Assembly (NCBI RefSeq): GCF_032362555.1
Contig: NC_083511.1
Location: 2,604,001-2,668,000 of the forward strand
DNA length: 64,000 bases
Origin: Amyelois transitella
Taxonomy: Eukaryota > Arthropoda > Insecta > Lepidoptera > Pyralidae
Direction: 5' to 3'
A model generated the notes under the pieces. The model was not told the DNA's origin and did no database searches. It saw only the letters and a list, made by a program, of their open reading frames with translations. Shown one piece after another: positions 1-12,084 of the stretch (position 1 is its first letter; each line of letters begins with the position of its first letter). The position numbers were made by a program, and so were the translations under genes.

Positions 1-932
1 TTTTTCTGTGTGTTACCGATTATATTAAAATTCATATAATGAGTAACAGAACTACAAATCACATAGTCATTCCTGTAAATAATATCCATCCATTTAATAA
101 GTTTGACATCATCTAAGTAGAATAAGTTAATTCCCCCAAATTGTAAGTAACTACTTAATTTGAGCTATAGAAGAATCAGAGCCAGAAAATACACATCAGA
201 ATTGTTGTCGTTTACTTTTTACTAATACTAAATCTCAACTTGCTAATCTTTGACATTTACATATATTACTAAGCTCACTCTTATTACTAAGTAAGCTCAC
301 TCAAATCAAGGAGATAAGTTGTATCATAAAAGTAAAGTAAGAGAGTTTCATAAAGTTATTTTGGCATCATATACATATGTACACATAATTGAGTGGCATT
401 ATTATTTTCTTTTATCTAGTTGATTATTATTGTGACTGACACGTACTACCTACTTCTATTTTCTTCTTATTCCATGAAGAATAATCACGTAGGCGAGTGA
501 TATGTATCATAAAAGGGATTAATATTTCATACTTATACGCTAAGTGACATATGTAATGCTTTTTATGGAGCAAAAATGTAGGTACTGACATGAATGTTGT
601 GTTCTCCGAATTCCGTTGAGTACTTTTATGGCGAAAACAAAAGATAAGTGAAGATATGACAGACGCGTTGAGTGAAATGATTATGGCACTTTAGACTTTA
701 GTCGCAGAATAATAAGTGTCATTACCCTTACGAAGATAAGCACTTTTCATAATCTTGGATTATTTGCCAAGTAAAATTTCTCTGTTCATTCTATCACAGC
801 AATCAGATGCTACAATTGCAGGGGTGTAGCCAAATCACACAAATGTTATACGTTTTCGATGACAAAACGCAATTTTCAAAAAGGAAATTCCAGTACCTAT
901 AAGAGTATAATAAGATGATGATTATTCATACC
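1..932. other. no recognisable feature
   Basis: AT-rich, stops in all frames; nothing recognised. Confidence 0.5.
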
Positions 933-1098
933 TACATAAAATCACGCCTCTTTTCCCGAGGGGAGGCAGAGATTACATCTTTCCACATGACACGATCCCT
1001 GCATACTTCTTTCGCTTCATCTACATTCATCACTCTCTTCATATTATTTGACCAGATAAGGGTACTCTTATCCTGACCTGACCTTTCACCAGGACGCC
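933..1098 (-). mobile_element. LINE 3' tail (RTE-like family of 27.4 kb), 5'-truncated
   Basis: Reads on - as the last ~160 bases of the LINE: the GACGTCCTGGTGAA region, ATGAATGTAGATGAAGC and the CCTC..GAAAAGAGGCGTGATTTTATG end. Confidence 0.85.
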
Positions 1099-1445
1099 TT
1101 CGATTTGACCAACTACGATGATGGTGAACTTTATTTATTACCACGTCACGTAGATTTATACTGTATTTGACATTTTGTTAATGCTCACGTTTTAGGGATT
1201 TATTCGAGGGCGCTTTACAAAGGTTACGAAATTGATTATTTTTTGTATATGTGATTTGTATTGCCAATAAATAACCCTCTGATTGCTACCCCTATTCAAA
1301 CTGGAAGCGTTATCGCAAGTTCGGGGAATGTTTTGGCCCTAATAAATTAATGTTTTTAAATCCAATTCGTTCGGGTATTGAAAATGGTAACCAAAATTAA
1401 ATTCCATTCTGATATTGAATACATATGACCGCGTTTTTATTACCA

Positions 1446-1555
1446 CTGGGTAGACAGTGCCAACAGCCATAGCAAGACTGAAAGGCCACGTTAAACTTAT
1501 GGCTTAATAATGGAATTTAGATTCAATTAGTGACAGGTTATAAGCCCATCGGAAT
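1446..1555 (-). mobile_element. SINE-A fragment
   Basis: Matches the middle of SINE-A (GGGTAGACAG, GAAAGGCCACGTT, ATTCAATTAGTGACAGGT) with many changes; old copy. Confidence 0.6.
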
Positions 1556-2802
1556 AATGGTATAAAAATTAATATAACATGGAACCACCTATGGAAAAAC
1601 CATTGTGTGCACCAGCTGCCAAAAAATTACAAAAAATACGCTAGAATAGATTCTTACGTATTTTTTTCAGGGCAGTCAATTTAAACAAGGATCATAAACT
1701 CAGGATATTTTTAGGCGATGGGCTAGTACTCTATTACAAGTTTTTTTTTGTTGGAAAATTTTGTAACTATTTAACGAATAATTCATGATGTTGCCTACAT
1801 TTATTTTTTATTTATGCACAAAAAATTTTCAGTAGGACCGCGACAGAAAAATGGACAGAGTGAATTAGCTGTGTACACAATAAAATATTTTTGCTTTTTA
1901 ATACAACATCATAAAATTAAAATGGAACATCGAAAAGAAGAGATCAATTTTATGAATTATGTATCAAAACATTGGGGCCGTAATATGATAATAGGAATTC
2001 CGATACGGGAAACAAATTACATTTTTCGTCCGCAATTCCCATTGCTATGGATAAATTTATTTATGTTCAATTCTGTGTGTGATCTTTTAAAAAATGTTGA
2101 TATTCTAATAAAAAAATAAATAAATAAGAGCTCTTTTATGTTGCGATTTTGTACTCAAAAAATCCATGTTTCCATCCGATTCCGTGGGAATTTCGAGAAA
2201 TCATGCCGCCCCTAAACTAAATCAATATATTTGAATTTTGGTCGCCCAGCCTCTGTTAATCAATCACTCTTCATAGTTTTTATCTTAAAGTTTTGTTCTT
2301 GACGACAAACTAATGGCAAGCAAAATACAGGCAAAGGGAAAACCTACACTCGAACTTGACCGAAAAAGAAGCCAAGGAAATTCGATTATTCAAATTATTG
2401 CTGATTTTGATTTATTCACTCGTAATAAGGGACTTCGAAAATAATGAATACCAATTGAATTATGGGTTATTATTCTGTGGAGACTTGGCTCGATTCAATT
2501 ACCCCCAAAATAAGTAGGAAACACGGAAATCTGATAATTTTATTTCCTTGGCAGAAAATAAATCTACTTATCTTTAAACGAGCTGTAGTCCGCGACTTCG
2601 TCAGCTGTAACACATTTATAGTTTACTGACAATAAAACAATAAAGAAGCTGACACCTTGTATTACCTGAGAAGAGTAGGGCGATAATTTTTTATATACTT
2701 ATCAGTTTTTAAGTTGGTTCAGACCAAAAATATACCAGAAAGACAATTAGAGAAATAGGCGTGACAGTGTGTTTATATAAAATACGTTAGCATTTTCAAA
2801 TC
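1556..2802. other. no recognisable gene
   Basis: Only short frames; a 101-codon frame at 1814-2119 has no recognisable motif. A SINE-A-like word (TTTAGGCGATGGGCTAGTAC) sits at 1710. Confidence 0.5.
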
Positions 2803-2941
2803 AGGGTCGTCTTGGCGAAAGGTCAGGTCAAGACTACCCGAAACAGAATGAAGAGAGCTATGATTGTGAATGAAACGAAAGAAGTACGCAGGTAAGTAAT
2901 TCTCTGTCTACCCCCTCCTCGGAAAAGAGGCATAATTTTAT
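2803..2941 (+). mobile_element. LINE 3' tail, 5'-truncated
   Basis: Diverged copy of the last ~140 bases of the RTE-like LINE (GTCTTGGCGAAAGGTCAGGTCA … GAAAAGAGGCATAATTTTAT). It contains indels that break the frame. Confidence 0.8.
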
Positions 2942-3118
2942 TTAAGTTTATAGTATTTCTCTAGCAAAAAATAAATATTCTAAATCCAGCTTCAATTTGC
3001 ACTCGGCCATCACTAGGGAAATCTACTAGTTGGCAACCAACGTTTAATCAAAAACTTAATGAAATAAAATATGTTGTAGTTTAGACTAAATACGAAATAA
3101 AATTCGGTATCATTGGGT

Positions 3119-3274
3119 GCCGTGTGGTTCCCGGCACCAATACAAAAAAGAATAGGACCACTCCATCTCTTTCCCATGGATGTCGTAAAAGGCAACTAAG
3201 GGATAGGCTTACAAACTTGGGATTCTTTTTTTAGGCGATGGGCTAGCAACCTGTCACTAATTGAATCTCAATTC
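3119..3274 (+). mobile_element. SINE-A, 3' part missing
   Basis: Starts at GCCGTGTGGTTCCCGGCACC and follows the family to TTGAATCTCAATTC. It then changes abruptly to LINE sequence at about 3285. Confidence 0.85.
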
Positions 3275-3284
3275 GATAAACGTA

Positions 3285-3351
3285 CCTTGATCAAATAAAG
3301 GATGTCCTAGCGAAATGTAAAGGCAAAAGTACCCGAAATCGCCGAGATTGC
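3285..3351 (+). mobile_element. LINE fragment joined to SINE-A
   Basis: CTTGATCAAATAAAGGATGT through CGCCGAGATTGC matches the LINE C-terminal coding region (DQIKDVL … RNRRAC) but stops before the tail. Confidence 0.75.
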
Positions 3352-4279
3352 GAAACCATGTTTAACAAAATATCAGATATGGAAAAATTACTTGACGTCA
3401 TTTATCATCATCGGGGACGTTCTGGTCAGAGCAAGAGTACTAATACTATGCAACTAGTAGATTACATTTATAAAAATGTAATAGTCAATAATTACCAACA
3501 AATTGAAAAAGCAATATCGTATACCTGAATAATTTTCTAGATCGGAATTCCAATTAGCTGCGATCCCAATCCCGTTACTGTAATTAGATACCCTTATCAC
3601 TGAGTACTAGTCAAAACTAAAAGCATCCAAATGTCTCAACATTTAAGGATGATTCTCATCATTCAAGTGGATACCGAGTTATACTGGAAATCTAAAAGGA
3701 AAATTCACCGTTCTGAATACGATAGATAACATAGATATTGCAGTCTTATTAAAAAATTAAAAATATACAACTTTATATGAACAAATTATTGTGTTTGAAA
3801 TATACATTTTTGAACCTTATTTTTTTACTCATTCTCATCTCTATTTTAAAACAATTTTATAGTTGATCATGATTTAGTAAGTATCTAACGTTACTTTATA
3901 GCTGAATGAATCTGGATGATTCTGTTCGATTTGTGTTCTTATTTTTTAATTTGTTGTTTTAGGATATAATAAAAAAAATTGCCTATGATCGGCCCGTCGC
4001 GTCCGCTCTAATGAGAACCATCCCTTAACCTCAGCCATTGAAAAGTTACCTTACCCAGGGCCCTGTCAGGGTTCAAGTTCTATTCACATATAAAGGTGTC
4101 GATCAATACTTATTTAAGTACATACAACTTTTTAGCTTTACAGCGATTTAGCTCGCTATTATACGAACGACGAAAGATAGTAATGTATTCTAAAATTTCA
4201 GTAGTATCTTCTTCTGTCTTTATTATCGCCTGGGAGTCAGGTCAACAGAAAAAACCAACCAACCTCTAACGTGGTTTAT

Positions 4280-4400
4280 TGTATGGAAACATAGTAATCT
4301 ACACCACTATCGCTGTCTCGTTACACATCATAATAAAAAGCGAAACAGCGATAGTTTATTGCGCAACAAAAACGTTGTCGCGTGTACCAAGCTAGCCCCG
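4280..4400. repeat. dispersed repeat shared with 20690-20800
   Basis: Shares CATAATAAAAAGCGAAACAG, a GCGC-ATAAAAAC block and TCGCGTGTACCA with the second copy. Class unknown. Confidence 0.5.
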
Positions 4401-4782
4401 TGGAAAAAAACAGCTTTAACTTTCTTATCGAACAAATAAGGCTGATAATAATTAATCAGCTGAACGTGGCCTTTCAGTCTTTTCAACACTGTTTACTCCT
4501 GATAATATTTATGTACTTAAAAATTATAGGCGATTCGAGTAAATCAAGCCATCATGTTAATTATCAAACAAGAAACAGCAAACCAAAATAGGTTTAGAAT
4601 TCCATAAAAAAAAACAGAACTATAGTATCCATATAGTGCCTGAACTACGAATAGCAAAATAGAGGCACTTTTGGAATTCCAATAACCTACAACGGCTAGC
4701 GACGGCAAAATAAATAACCCTAAAAGTTGCTCGATGTTTTTTTTTAGAACCGAAATGTCGAACATAATGTAAATCTTTCTTC

Positions 4783-4906
4783 TGGGGTTGATCCTGGTTG
4801 TATCCTCGCTTTCCTGGAGCCTTCAAACCTGAATTGGGTACGTCAAGTTTTAAACACGAAGCAACTCCCGTCTTATCTCCGCAACCTTTGCAGCGGAACC
4901 TAACCC
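4783..4906 (-). repeat. interspersed repeat C (lepidopteran, unclassified)
   Basis: On - it reads GGGTTAGGTTCCGCTGCAAA … GAGGATACAACCAGG. The same block recurs at 52118-52240 and 57330-57450. Confidence 0.6.
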
Positions 4907-4974
4907 TTATTGGATCATGGTAAAAGCTGCATAAGATGAATATGTCTATATACTTCTTCTTCTTCATCATGTTC

Positions 4975-5160
4975 TTCATTACTGAAGGTCATGTCCGTCC
5001 TGACGGATTGACGGACGCCTTGACGTATTCGCTTACGAGCTGTTTCCAAGCTGTTCTGTCTTCGGCTTTTATCAGGGCAGTGGCTATCTTCTTAATATAT
5101 GTTCTTACTCTTCGCCTTTTAATGATATCCATGGGGAAAACTGGAGTGGCCTTCTTCTAA
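4975..5160 (-). pseudogene. degenerate LINE reverse-transcriptase C-terminal fragment
   Basis: On - the frame reads IKRRRVRTYIKKIATALIKA then EDRTAWKQLVSEYVK. This resembles the A(Q/E)DRxxWKxLxxAYV end of LINE polyproteins. Only the tail is present. Confidence 0.45.
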
Positions 5161-5987
5161 AGTACGGAAACCACAAATTGAAAACAAAACGTCAAAAATA
5201 ATGTAGAATATAAATAGTCGCCATTTAATTAGGGTGGCACTTAATATTCCTGTCTTGTCGGAAACTGATCTCGGGTTCGGGAGCGATCCCTAATGCAATC
5301 AATTAAAGGCATAAATTTATTATACTCATACTTTTTAAACTGCGCCGTGCGGTTTAAGTCAGATTAGAATAGGATTACTCTTTGGCTTCTAATGGATTTT
5401 CCATGTGGCGATTAAAGAACAAATATAACTAGCGAATCAAATATGTCAGGAAGGATTCCCCAAATTGTTTAATCTACAGTTAATACTAAACGACTTAGTG
5501 CTGTCAACATTTCGGCGCAAAATTTAGCGCTATTTTGTCTATGTCAGCGCTCAAAATAAAAAGATTACAATTTCAAAAATGGAACTCAACAACAGTCACA
5601 AATGAGTTTTTACGAAAAATAACGCACGTTATACACGTTCAAAATAAGAATCAAAGCCACTTAAATACACGATTGATAACTTCCTCCTTAAAATAAATGT
5701 CAAAACATACTTAACTTTTTAATTTATCTCAAAATAACAGAAGACTCTCCCCGGCATTCTTTTCATAAAATAAATTCACCTAATCCTCTTATTAATTAAA
5801 ATTTCACCCAAGAAATGACAAGAGACAAGGAGTTTTAAAACTGCCAAGGTATGAAAAATAAAGGCGACCCGACATTCGGGAACTTTCCATAGAATTTGAT
5901 ATCAATATAAATATAATATTTTTTATCATTAACTAAGGAGGAGTATAATTATTATTTCCAAAATACGTACCTCATCAAATCGGAGAC

Positions 5988-6145
5988 AAGGTCAGGTCAA
6001 GACTAGGGTACTCTTGACCTGGCCTTAAAGTGACGAAAAAATCTCGTATGAAGAGATTTATGACTGTAGCTGAAAAAGTAAGTTGGGATCGTAACAAGTG
6101 GAATGATGTATTCTCACTGCCTGCCTCTTCGAGAAAGAGGTACCA
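5988..6145 (+). mobile_element. LINE 3' tail, diverged
   Basis: GGTCAGGTCAAGACTAGGGT … GTATGAAGAG … GCCTCTTCGAGAAAGAGG follows the LINE end with several indels. A near-palindrome, GGTCAGGTCAAGA/TCTTGACCTGGCC, lies at its start. Confidence 0.75.
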
Positions 6146-7209
6146 CATTGCATAGTTCAGTGAGACTAAAATAACGCAATGTTGTACAATGGAAAAACTA
6201 AAATTGGTGCTAATAAATTCTTAATTTACCATAAGAAAATAATTCTATAATATAAACATTGACTTTAAACTTAATCTTAAGGATACAAATGGCTGTAGGT
6301 TATTTTTGTTTCTTATTATAATTTCAATCTCATGATTTTAATTGAACCTCGGGGCTCGATTATTTCACACAATATCTCTTTATTTATTGTCCTCCATTTT
6401 TCTGTTTCCTCTTTGTAAGGGATACTAACAATTTTTTATGGTAATTTTTATAAAATATTACCATTTCAATCAAGTTTTCAATTGATATTAAGGCAAACGC
6501 ATTAAACGTTGTGGTAGTGAAAAGAAAAATTCAAAATATGCTTACATTTTTCTTCTTGACTTTGGCAAAAATTTGTCGATGATTTGGGGTAGAATTTAGT
6601 TTATAAGTAACAAAATCTCCCATATATTATCGCGCCTGTTTCGACGCTAAACATCTTCAATATTTATTCCCTGCACCAAATTCTCTCTCTCACACGCTCT
6701 GTTCTTGTGTTTGTCTCGATGAGAGACTCTTAGCCAGCAAGTATAGGCTAAGTTATTATTTTATAATTTTTACATGTGTGTATTCTATTCGACATTAAAC
6801 ATAAAAATTCTGATAAAAACATTTCAGCTCATTACAGTAAGTGATTGTGGTACCTCACCCATTAATATTAATTTCATGACTGCAAGAAGGCTTTTATTTC
6901 ATAAAGTTAAACTTACTTTTTTATTCGATAAAACTGCCAAGTGCGAATATCCTTTGCAAACTGTAGGTTCCGTTCAGATTTGTATAAATTTATACGAGTA
7001 CTAACGCCTGCTGCTCCGCTTGCGTAAATACAAACCCCTTAATTGTCATTCCTGCGTGAATTTCGGGAACTTAACCACATAAGGAACCTATATACCAAAT
7101 TTCAAATTTCCAGCGATTTCGGATGTACGTTGTCTGTCAGTCAATCACTCAAAAACGGAATTTAGCATCTATTCCACTTTCTCAATCATCTTAACGCAAT
7201 CCCAGTTGC
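6146..7209. other. no recognisable feature
   Basis: AT-rich DNA with short frames only. Confidence 0.5.
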
Positions 7210-7430
7210 ACGCATCACCATAGTAAGCTGAGGCCTGGGGTCAGATTTCCTACATTAATCTTTCAATTTTTTCCGGTCTGCGGCGATTTAAGTTTTCAAA
7301 CTATTGGCACGCATATCATCTTTTACGATGTCAACCCAGGTTTCTTCGGTCTGCCTTTTCTACCCGGGCCCTGTGACCAGATAGCCTATAGGCTTCCGCA
7401 AATCGTGACCTTCCCCAGCGTAGTCGCCTC
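7210..7430 (-). pseudogene. degenerate LINE reverse-transcriptase C-terminal fragment
   Basis: On -, GRKGRPKKPGLTS, a stop, then KMICVPI resembles GRPKKTWVDIVKDDM of LINE C-termini. RLRWGRSRF just upstream resembles LRWxGHV. Stops and frame changes mark it as dead. Confidence 0.5.
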
Positions 7431-7978
7431 CGCTCTATTTGCTATACAATGAATATGAAGGGTACCGGGACTCATATCCAGTACAGCATTTTCAACTCCG
7501 TGACACGCAGTTTTCTGCTTGTGCCGCTCGGAGTACGGCGTAAAGCCAGTAGGATCATATTAAACTCTTTGAGGACATTTTAACCCTAAAACCTCCATAT
7601 TTAATTTGACCGCTATCTTCATTTTAGACACGTCACTTTATAAAGATTAGATTCTTTCATTTCCGTTCCTTTGTCTAATATTTAATGAAATTGTGGAACT
7701 GAGTCATTAAAAGATTCTTCTATCTGTAAAAAAAAATAAAAATTTTAAACTTTCTTTTTTCCATGATGTAGTAAGAGACGGTTATACAAAAGCACTGTCA
7801 CAACTATTATCCGACCTGACAGATGGGAGTCACTCCATATATGTAATGGACCTGATGGACCACGGGCCCTTGCCTAACGATGCTGATAATATATTCTGAA
7901 AAAGTTTTCAAATTCTTAGTCTAACTTACCTTACTTCGGAATGTAAGCGATTTTTTATATAAGTTTCTAACATTAAGT

Positions 7979-8025
7979 GCCTACTTCTCCGGGAAAGAGG
8001 CGTGATTTTATGTATGTATGTATGT
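7979..8025 (+). mobile_element. extremely short LINE tail insertion with 7-bp target duplication
   Basis: Only 47 bases: CCTACTTCTCCGGGAAAGAG to (TATG)n. Flanked by ATTAAGT at 7972-7978 and 8026-8032. Confidence 0.85.
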
Positions 8026-8065
8026 ATTAAGTTCGGAATGTATCCGAACACATTCCGAACTTAAT
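8026..8065. repeat. perfect 16-bp inverted repeat (hairpin)
   Basis: ATTAAGTTCGGAATGT at 8026-8041 pairs with its exact complement at 8050-8065 across an 8-base loop. Confidence 0.9.
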
Positions 8066-8654
8066 GTTAGAGACTTACCTTTTATCTCGCACTAATGGAC
8101 ACAATTCCAGGTAAATCATAGTTTCCACAGTATGCTTCCAATATACAGAAATATGTTCAACATTTTTGCGCATCGTTAACCTTTAGATATTTATAAAAAT
8201 CGAATACCTTGCCTCGCAGCAGGTAAGTTTTCCAAATTTCATATAGGATTATAGGAAAGAAAATCATTCATGCATAGAGAACCGAGCCTGTGACAAAACA
8301 GGCAATCTCTTTCCTAATCTCGTTATATATTACTCGTTTTGTTTTCTTACTTATTTTCCACATTGAACACAACGAGCATTGTATGTAGTGCATCTGAAAA
8401 AATGTAAGGTAGGGTTACGCATAGCCGGCGGTATAAATAGGCGTCGTTTCGGCAAGGATTGTAAGAATTTGTATGTTTCTTTATACTGATGGTATCCTGG
8501 GAACAATATGATAATCTAAAAGAACTTCTTTTTTACATACTTTTGTTGTTTATGCTAAAATTACCTTAGTTTAGGCTGTGCTTTTATTGAAATTAAAAAG
8601 TTATTGATTTATTGACATAGTCAGTTTCCTCTAACTGTCACCAGATAAATGAGA

Positions 8655-8712
8655 CTTTTCCCTTAGTCCCCTTTTATGATTTCCATGGGAAAGAGATGTA
8701 TGGATCATATCC
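8655..8712 (-). mobile_element. SINE-A fragment
   Basis: CCCTTAGTCCCCTTTTATGA and CCATGGGAAAGAGATG match the SINE-A head on -. Confidence 0.55.
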
Positions 8713-8879
8713 CAAAGTGTAGAGAACTACCACGGCAGTTGAAGGTTGCAAGGGAGAAGGCATCTTCAATTAGTTTAATTAAAGCTTTTTTTCTAATTAA
8801 GTAGTAGAAAAAAAATTAAGCCTGACAGCTGTTTCCCTTTATTTGCATTGTTAAAATAAATAAGGCTAGTAAACATGGT

Positions 8880-9010
8880 TTTTTTTTTGTAGTCGATGGA
8901 CTAGCAACCTGAATCATTGAATTTCTCTATTACTGAGCCATCGAACTACACGTGGCCTTTTAGAATTTCCGAGGCTGTTGGGTCTGTTTGGACAAAAACG
9001 TGATGTATAT
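8880..9010 (+). mobile_element. SINE-A 3' half, diverged
   Basis: GTCGATGGACTAGCAACCTG, ACGTGGCCTTT and GGCTGTTGGGTCTGT through ACGTGATGTATAT follow the SINE-A end. Confidence 0.6.
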
Positions 9011-9195
9011 ACAAAACGTATAATTCAAAATGTGCAATGTTAGTCTATTCCAGAGTTAAACCGATACAAAATCTACACGTATAGCAATGCAAAGTCTGCA
9101 GTAAGGTTGCAGGCAGATACTACAGCGAAAACCAATCATCGTAACGCTTTCCCCTAATTAACGATTTAGATACTACCACAGTTCTAAGAGCATTG

Positions 9196-9310
9196 CAAGA
9201 TGTGCCTTTAACTCGAACGTTCTCCGATAGCCTAATTCGCATTAATGTTGGAAGCGCTTACGCATGATAAGCAATGCCGGGTGTAGTCCCCACTTGGATT
9301 GGTGACCGTT
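9196..9310 (+). pseudogene. 5S rRNA-like fragment (possible 5S-derived repeat)
   Basis: TAAGCAATGCCGGGTGTAG followed by ACTTGGATTGGTGACCG lines up with the 3' half of animal 5S rRNA (TTAAGCAxCGTCGGGC … ACTTAGATGGGTGACCGC). About two thirds of the ~38 compared bases match without gaps, and several differences are transitions. A weak match to the GTTCTC..CGAT..CC part of 5S lies upstream. It is not a functional 5S gene. Confidence 0.45.
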
Positions 9311-9672
9311 AGTGGCACAAAATTATTTTTATACAAAAGTATATTCTTTTTTAACATCCGTATTTTCTTGTTAACGAATTAATTACTTGACCGAATTTAC
9401 CGAGACTAGACCTTTGGGAGAAACATGTACTTCTTATCTTTCTGAAAACATTTTTGAGGCAAATTTTATGGTTGGATATAGGTAAATAAACGAATTTCAG
9501 TAAATCAGCGTTTTTATACCATTGGTAGTGGTTTCAATTCTCGGCGGTTGATAGCCAATTAAGTAATAAACTCCCGTAATCTCCCCGTTAACGTCGATCA
9601 TTAACTCTCAGTCATCAAACGATACACATTCACTTAACTTCCAAATTGAGAATTTGAAACAAAAAATAGGTT

Positions 9673-9790
9673 GTTTGTTTGTTTGTAATATCTTTATTGC
9701 ATAGAAATTTACACAGTAACAAGAAAATAGTAGTAATAATAATAGCTTTGTTTACTCTCCAACAATATACCTACAGATTTTTTATACCTA
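9673..9790 (-). repeat. probable LINE 3' end on -
   Basis: On - it ends GCAATAAAGATATTACAAAC followed by AAAC repeats, a 3' end layout seen in insect LINEs. No coding part. Confidence 0.4.
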
Positions 9791-9849
9791 CCTAATTAAA
9801 CAGGTATTTTGTGGAGATCTAGGTGCCAATACTAGGTTTCTGAGACACC

Positions 9850-10020
9850 TGTTGTTGGAACCAGATAGTTTCAAGGAAAGAGAAGAGCAGGCCGCAGAAG
9901 GAGATCTTGGCTCGCTGATCTTCGTCAATGGTTCCGCATCAGTCATCATCAATGATTCTTGTTCCGAGCAGCTATCTCCTAAGTGGCCTTGTATGTAAAT
10001 CGCCATCTTTCGAAGGCAGT
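9850..10020 (+). pseudogene. degenerate LINE reverse-transcriptase C-terminal fragment
   Basis: The + frame gives GRRRRSWLADLRQWF and, after a stop, LFRAAIS. This matches the RRxSWLxNLRxW…LFRAA end of insect LINE polyproteins. Only ~50 codons remain. Confidence 0.55.
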
Positions 10021-10075
10021 ACCGTATGAAGATGCAAATCGTATAAGCGGCCTTTTAGCGCCCAAAAAATTCCAA

Positions 10076-10182
10076 GTTTATAAGCCTTACCCTTAGGCGC
10101 CTTTTATGATACCTATGGTCAAGAGATGGAGTGATCCTATTCTTTGTTATTCCTTTTCTAAAGAGCCGTGAACCACACGGCA
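10076..10182 (-). mobile_element. SINE-A 5' half
   Basis: On - it begins GCCGTGTGGTTCACGGCTC and continues through GGATCACTCCATCTCTTG and AAAAGGCGCCTAAGGG. Confidence 0.8.
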
Positions 10183-10929
10183 ATAATTATTTTTCTCTCT
10201 TATTTCTTCCTATATCGCTAAACAAATTAACAAACAATGTTGGCCCGTTTCTTGCTGAAATTTGCCCGACTATATCAGAAACTAGGGCTTGGATAAACAT
10301 CGGAATTTATCGGATATTTTAGATATTGCTCGATCATGTTACAATAACAATACCCTGAAGAGCCATCGGCACCAGAGTCACTTATATTTCTTATCCTTCT
10401 AATATATTTACCTTGTAGCCAGTAGGTCACAGTATACTATATTTATATAACTGATTTTAAACGTTCGCGTTGCATTATACTATGAATAAATAAGACAGGT
10501 ATTAAACGCGCAAGTAACGTACTTTTATTTTATCTCGAACGTTTCGAATTATGTTTCAATGATCCGTAGTCACCGAGCGACTCAACTCTCTCGAGGTATT
10601 ATTTTTAAATAGTATATCTTTATTATATTAGTATTTGTATGTATTTATATGTATTATATATAGATATTTATTCTGTGTGCATTTCATTATGTTTATAGAT
10701 TTATTTATCTTGCTCTGCGCCAACGCCAATCTTCTGTTTGGTTTCCTTCCACCCAAAGGTTGACTGGAAGAGATTGCATTAGGGATAAGTCCACCTTTGT
10801 ACCATCTCTATCTGTTTTGTGCTGTTTTGTTTGTTTTACTCTTATGGTGCACTAAAGAGTTTGTGTGTTCTGTCTTTATTTTTCATGCAGAAACATTAAC
10901 TATATTTATATATGAAATAGATGCAGCCT

Positions 10930-11062
10930 TCCTTACGGGAATGATAGCGCCGATAATCTTGAAAGACTCAAAGGCCACTTTCAGCTGCGGTTGGTTCAAT
11001 AATCTATTTGAGAATAAAATAGTAAAAGGTTGCTAGTCCAATGGCTTAAAATAAGAATCTTA
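10930..11062 (-). mobile_element. SINE-A, strongly diverged
   Basis: TCTTGAAAGACTCAAAGGCC, TTCAGCTG and GGTTGCTAGTCCAATGGC keep the SINE-A order. Confidence 0.55.
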
Positions 11063-11855
11063 TTAACGTTTACAACCTATTAGGGAATTTTTCTTCTTTA
11101 CCAGACTATGTTTTAAATTTTAAGATAAGCTAAGTAATAACAATTTGTAAATGGCAAAAATGATTTTTCATAGGTATATTTGACCATTTTATAACAGGCA
11201 TTCCAGCGGTTCACAAGTTGACAATAAGGGGTAGTTCTGTATATTCCATAAGGGACAATACGTGAAGGCATTCGCAGGTACTCTGTTATATCTCACGTTG
11301 ATCGTGCAGGAATTCTTATAAGGGGAGGCTTAATGTACTGTCGGGAAAAGAATGTCCATACACCTACTCCGAAATTCATTTATAACTAGGTACAGACAAT
11401 CGCATATCAAGTTACTAAAGAACTCTCTGGCGCGGTAATAGAGGCGAATTTGCAGTGAATTCGGGTCCCTTGATATGCTGTACTTACTTAATGTACCTTA
11501 GATTGTTACTGTTTTTGTTTAGACGTTTATGATAAGGATAAAATAATTTCAATACCAAATCAAAATTATTTTGAGATCATTAATAGCCTTCCACGATCAA
11601 CTGTTGGGCATAAGGCTCCTGTCTACAACTTTTCCTATCCTAGACCACGACAATTGTTTTTTTTTATTTCATTATATCTTCTGAATTAAACCCCTAGACC
11701 ACGTAAAGTACCGTTTTTTTATTATATTGGAAGATGTTCTAAATTGAACCCTTAGACCACATCAAATCTCAAATCTTTAGATTCCGATTGGGCTATGCGT
11801 TGATATGCTGTCAATTAGTGTCCTCTTTTGTATATTGGATTTTAACCCAGGTATG

Positions 11856-12084
11856 TACTTACATACATACATATGGTCACGTCTTTATCCCTTGTGGGGC
11901 AGACAGAGTCAACAGTCTTGAAAAGACTGATAGGCCTCGTTCAGCTATTTGGCTTAAAGATAGAATAGAGATTCAAATAGTGACAGGTTGCTAGCCCATC
12001 GCCTAAAAAAAGAATTTGTAAGCCTATGCCTTAGTCGCCTTTTACGTCCTATTCTTTCTTGTATTGGTGCCGGGAACCACACGG
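11856..12084 (-). mobile_element. SINE-A, near full length
   Basis: Starts at a (CATA)n tail, passes GGTCACGTCTTTATCCC and GAAAAGACTGATAGGCC, and ends GGTGCCGGGAACCACACGG. A ~20-base part of the head is deleted. Confidence 0.92.

Noticed and set aside
1814-2119. 101-codon frame as a gene
   Set aside because: AT-rich chance frame with no recognisable domain, no introns and no supporting context.
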